From: an uncultured Lachnospiraceae bacterium | Lineage (GTDB): Bacteria; Bacillota; Clostridia; Lachnospirales; Lachnospiraceae | DNA: 6,924 bases | Direction: 5' to 3' | Assembly: GCA_947175845.1 (NCBI GenBank) | Contig: CAMWOK010000160.1 | Coordinates: forward strand, 1-6,924 | In this document: piece after piece, positions 5,340-6,924 of the stretch | Layout of the letters: each line of letters opens with the position of its first letter | Position numbering within the stretch: position 1 is the first letter of the stretch | The notes under the pieces: generated by a model | What the model was told of the DNA's origin: nothing | Databases searched by the model: none | What the model saw: the letters and a program-made list of their open reading frames with translations, nothing else | Translations under genes and position numbers: made by a program

Positions 5340-6924
5340 CTACTCCTGCAGCAGTTCACCTTCCCAGTTTTCGATATCCCACACATCACCGGAAATCGTA
5401 TACCGGACAAACTCCGGATAGAGCTTCACGAATGTCCGCTCCGTCACCGGATCATCCGCCGCCTCATCGAGCGTCCTGCCGTATTTCTCATGATCCATCC
5501 CCAACGCCCTTACCATGGATGCCATCATCTCCGCCTGAGAGACAGGCACATCGCAAACCTGCATCTGTGTTCCCGTGCTGTGCGGCTCCTTGATCATAAG
5601 CACCGGAGCTGACACCCACTGCGGCTTCCCTGTCTCCTCGATAAAGTCAGTCTGCTGTCCATGATCCGCCGTGATAAGGATCGTGGCATCATCATACAGC
5701 CCAAGTTCTCTGAGCTGCTCCATGTACAGATACACGATTTTCATGCTCCCGCGGATCTGTGAGTAAAGTCCTGACTCCCTCCCGGTCTTATCATACTTCA
5801 TATCATCCGAAAATGTGTACGGTTCATGTGCCCCGTGCATGTGATAAAACCGAAATGCCTTCTCATAGTCATCGGATATCGACAATCCCTCCCCGCGCAG
5901 CCGCTCGGAGAACGGAAAATCATTCTCGATGTCCCAGACCTGCGGCGCCTTTACCATCGCCGCAATGTCATCAGAGTAGTAGGAATACTGATTTTTGATC
6001 ACAAACGGTGTTGTCTGATACATTGCACACTTCCACATCGTGTACAGAGTCGTGCCGACATCATATGTTTTCTCAACCACCGTATCATAATTGGAGAGTT
6101 TGTCATATACCTGGTCTGACACATAAATCGCGTTGGTGTAGATACCAAGATCATACCCACTCTGTCCGATATCCTGCAAAAGACTGCTGTCCTGGTATGC
6201 ATAAGCCGCATACCCCGTTCCATACTCCTCCTTCCACGGCGCTGCCGTGAGCAGATAAGGAATCCCGGCTCCTGTGTTGGCAAACGGGGATGTCGCATTG
6301 CGGTAAGAGGTAAAGTCTTTCAGCGGTGCGAAAAAATCTGCATCTTCCTCATACAATGTCTCCATCCAGCTTCGGTCAAAACGATCCAGCACAAACACCA
6401 GCACATTCTGTTCCCGCGCAACCTCAAGCGAATTTCGTATCGTCAGCTCCCCCGTCTGGCTGCCGTTATCGGGCGATTTGGTGAGAACCAGATACGCCAG
6501 TGTCACCGTCTGAATCAGGATCAGATAAACGCAGACCGCCCTGCCCGCCTTCGCGATCGTCTTTTTCCGAATGCACAGTATCATCAGCGCTGCAACCACA
6601 GCCAGCCACAAAACCAGATTTACCGCGCGCACCGCCAAGGGCCACACCTGTTCATCCCCATCCAGAATTTCCATTTTTCCATTCAAAAACAGATTTTGGA
6701 TATATCCCATCATGGTTATGCCCATGATAAAAAGATTCATCACCTGCACACAAGTCTTTGGAAGAAAAAGCAGCTCCCCCAGCGTCAGGAACAAGGCTGC
6801 CAGCACCGCACCGCAAGCCAGAATCACAAAGTAAGAACCATATCCCCCCGTAAACTCGTCGGGATTCGAAAGATACAGCTCATTTGGCAGCACACTACAG
6901 TGGGTCACAACCCTGTCTCGGATA
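5340..6924 (-). CDS. Membrane-anchored sulfatase/alkaline-phosphatase-superfamily enzyme, LTA-synthase-like (5' end outside window)
   Basis: The reading frame ends at TAG 5342-5340 and stays open to the right edge, so the N-terminus is missing. Numbering residues from the in-frame GTG at 6908, four hydrophobic segments (about 26-48, 53-74, 94-113, 122-142) precede a large domain from about 168, probably extracytoplasmic. Superfamily metal-site motifs are visible: FVLDRFD (172-178, D175), HMHGAHEPY (356-364) and TADHGQQ (413-419, D415 and H416). NTGAGIPYLLT (211-221) looks like the nucleophile region, with T212 the likeliest Thr. The family includes lipoteichoic acid synthases and phosphoethanolamine or phosphoglycerol transferases that modify surface glycans. 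The substrate here is unknown; decoration of the heptose-containing glycan is inferred from position, 18 nt upstream of hldA. A true sulfatase is unlikely, because no Cys/Ser-x-Pro-x-Arg signature is seen. The GTG at 6908 lacks a good ribosome site and is probably not the real start. Confidence 0.8.
   Translation of the reverse strand, partial: IRDRVVTHCSVLPNELYLSNPDEFTGGYGSYFVILACGAVLAALFLTLGELLFLPKTCVQVMNLFIMGITMMGYIQNLFLNGKMEILDGDEQVWPLAVRAVNLVLWLAVVAALMILCIRKKTIAKAGRAVCVYLILIQTVTLAYLVLTKSPDNGSQTGELTIRNSLEVAREQNVLVFVLDRFDRSWMETLYEEDADFFAPLKDFTSYRNATSPFANTGAGIPYLLTAAPWKEEYGTGYAAYAYQDSSLLQDIGQSGYDLGIYTNAIYVSDQVYDKLSNYDTVVEKTYDVGTTLYTMWKCAMYQTTPFVIKNQYSYYSDDIAAMVKAPQVWDIENDFPFSERLRGEGLSISDDYEKAFRFYHMHGAHEPYTFSDDMKYDKTGRESGLYSQIRGSMKIVYLYMEQLRELGLYDDATILITADHGQQTDFIEETGKPQWVSAPVLMIKEPHSTGTQMQVCDVPVSQAEMMASMVRALGMDHEKYGRTLDEAADDPVTERTFVKLYPEFVRYTISGDVWDIENWEGELLQE

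Noticed and set aside
6906..6908. GTG as the true start of the membrane phosphotransferase-like gene
   Set aside because: The frame is open further upstream to the window edge, no strong ribosome site precedes the GTG, and related proteins usually have more hydrophobic sequence before the NPDEF region.

Overview
The window is one continuous co-directional gene block on the minus strand, read from the high coordinates to the low ones. It holds seven complete or nearly complete genes plus one gene cut by the left edge. There is no intergenic gap longer than about 51 bases, and no tRNA, rRNA, mobile element or CRISPR array. Strong purine-rich Shine-Dalgarno sequences (GGAGGAG, AAGGAG, AGGAGG), moderate GC content and the style of the two flanking membrane proteins suggest a Firmicute, most likely a Clostridia/Lachnospiraceae-type gut bacterium. 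This is inferred from protein style only; a diderm Firmicute cannot be excluded.

The core is a complete set for ADP-L-glycero-beta-D-manno-heptose. GmhA (2206-2808) isomerises sedoheptulose 7-phosphate, and HldA (4326-5321) phosphorylates the heptose 7-phosphate at C1. GmhB (428-991) removes the 7-phosphate, HldB (3825-4325) adds AMP, and HldD (2860-3828) epimerises C6. The kinase is a PfkB/ribokinase type and the nucleotidyltransferase is an HxGH type, so this is the ADP/beta route and not the GDP/alpha route (HddA/HddC). The kinase and adenylyltransferase, fused as HldE in enterobacteria, are separate genes here, abutting as TAA-ATG.

A GT9 (heptosyltransferase-fold) glycosyltransferase (999-2204) lies between gmhA and gmhB and is the obvious candidate to use the ADP-heptose. 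The operon is bracketed by two multi-pass membrane proteins. Upstream (5340 to the right edge) is a membrane-anchored alkaline-phosphatase/sulfatase-superfamily enzyme resembling LTA-synthase-like or phosphoethanolamine/phosphoglycerol transferases. Downstream (450 to the left edge) is the start of a DUF6311-like polytopic protein, possibly a GT-C type glycosyltransferase.

Taken together, the block looks like part of a cell-surface glycan locus that makes ADP-heptose, transfers it, and perhaps decorates or extends the product outside the membrane. No lipid A, Kdo or classical LPS core gene is visible. Genes overlap or abut (ATGA between hldB and hldD, 1 nt between gmhA and GT9, 7 nt between GT9 and gmhB, 23 bp overlap between gmhB and the DUF6311 gene), which points to one transcript with translational coupling. 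The promoter and terminator must lie outside the window.
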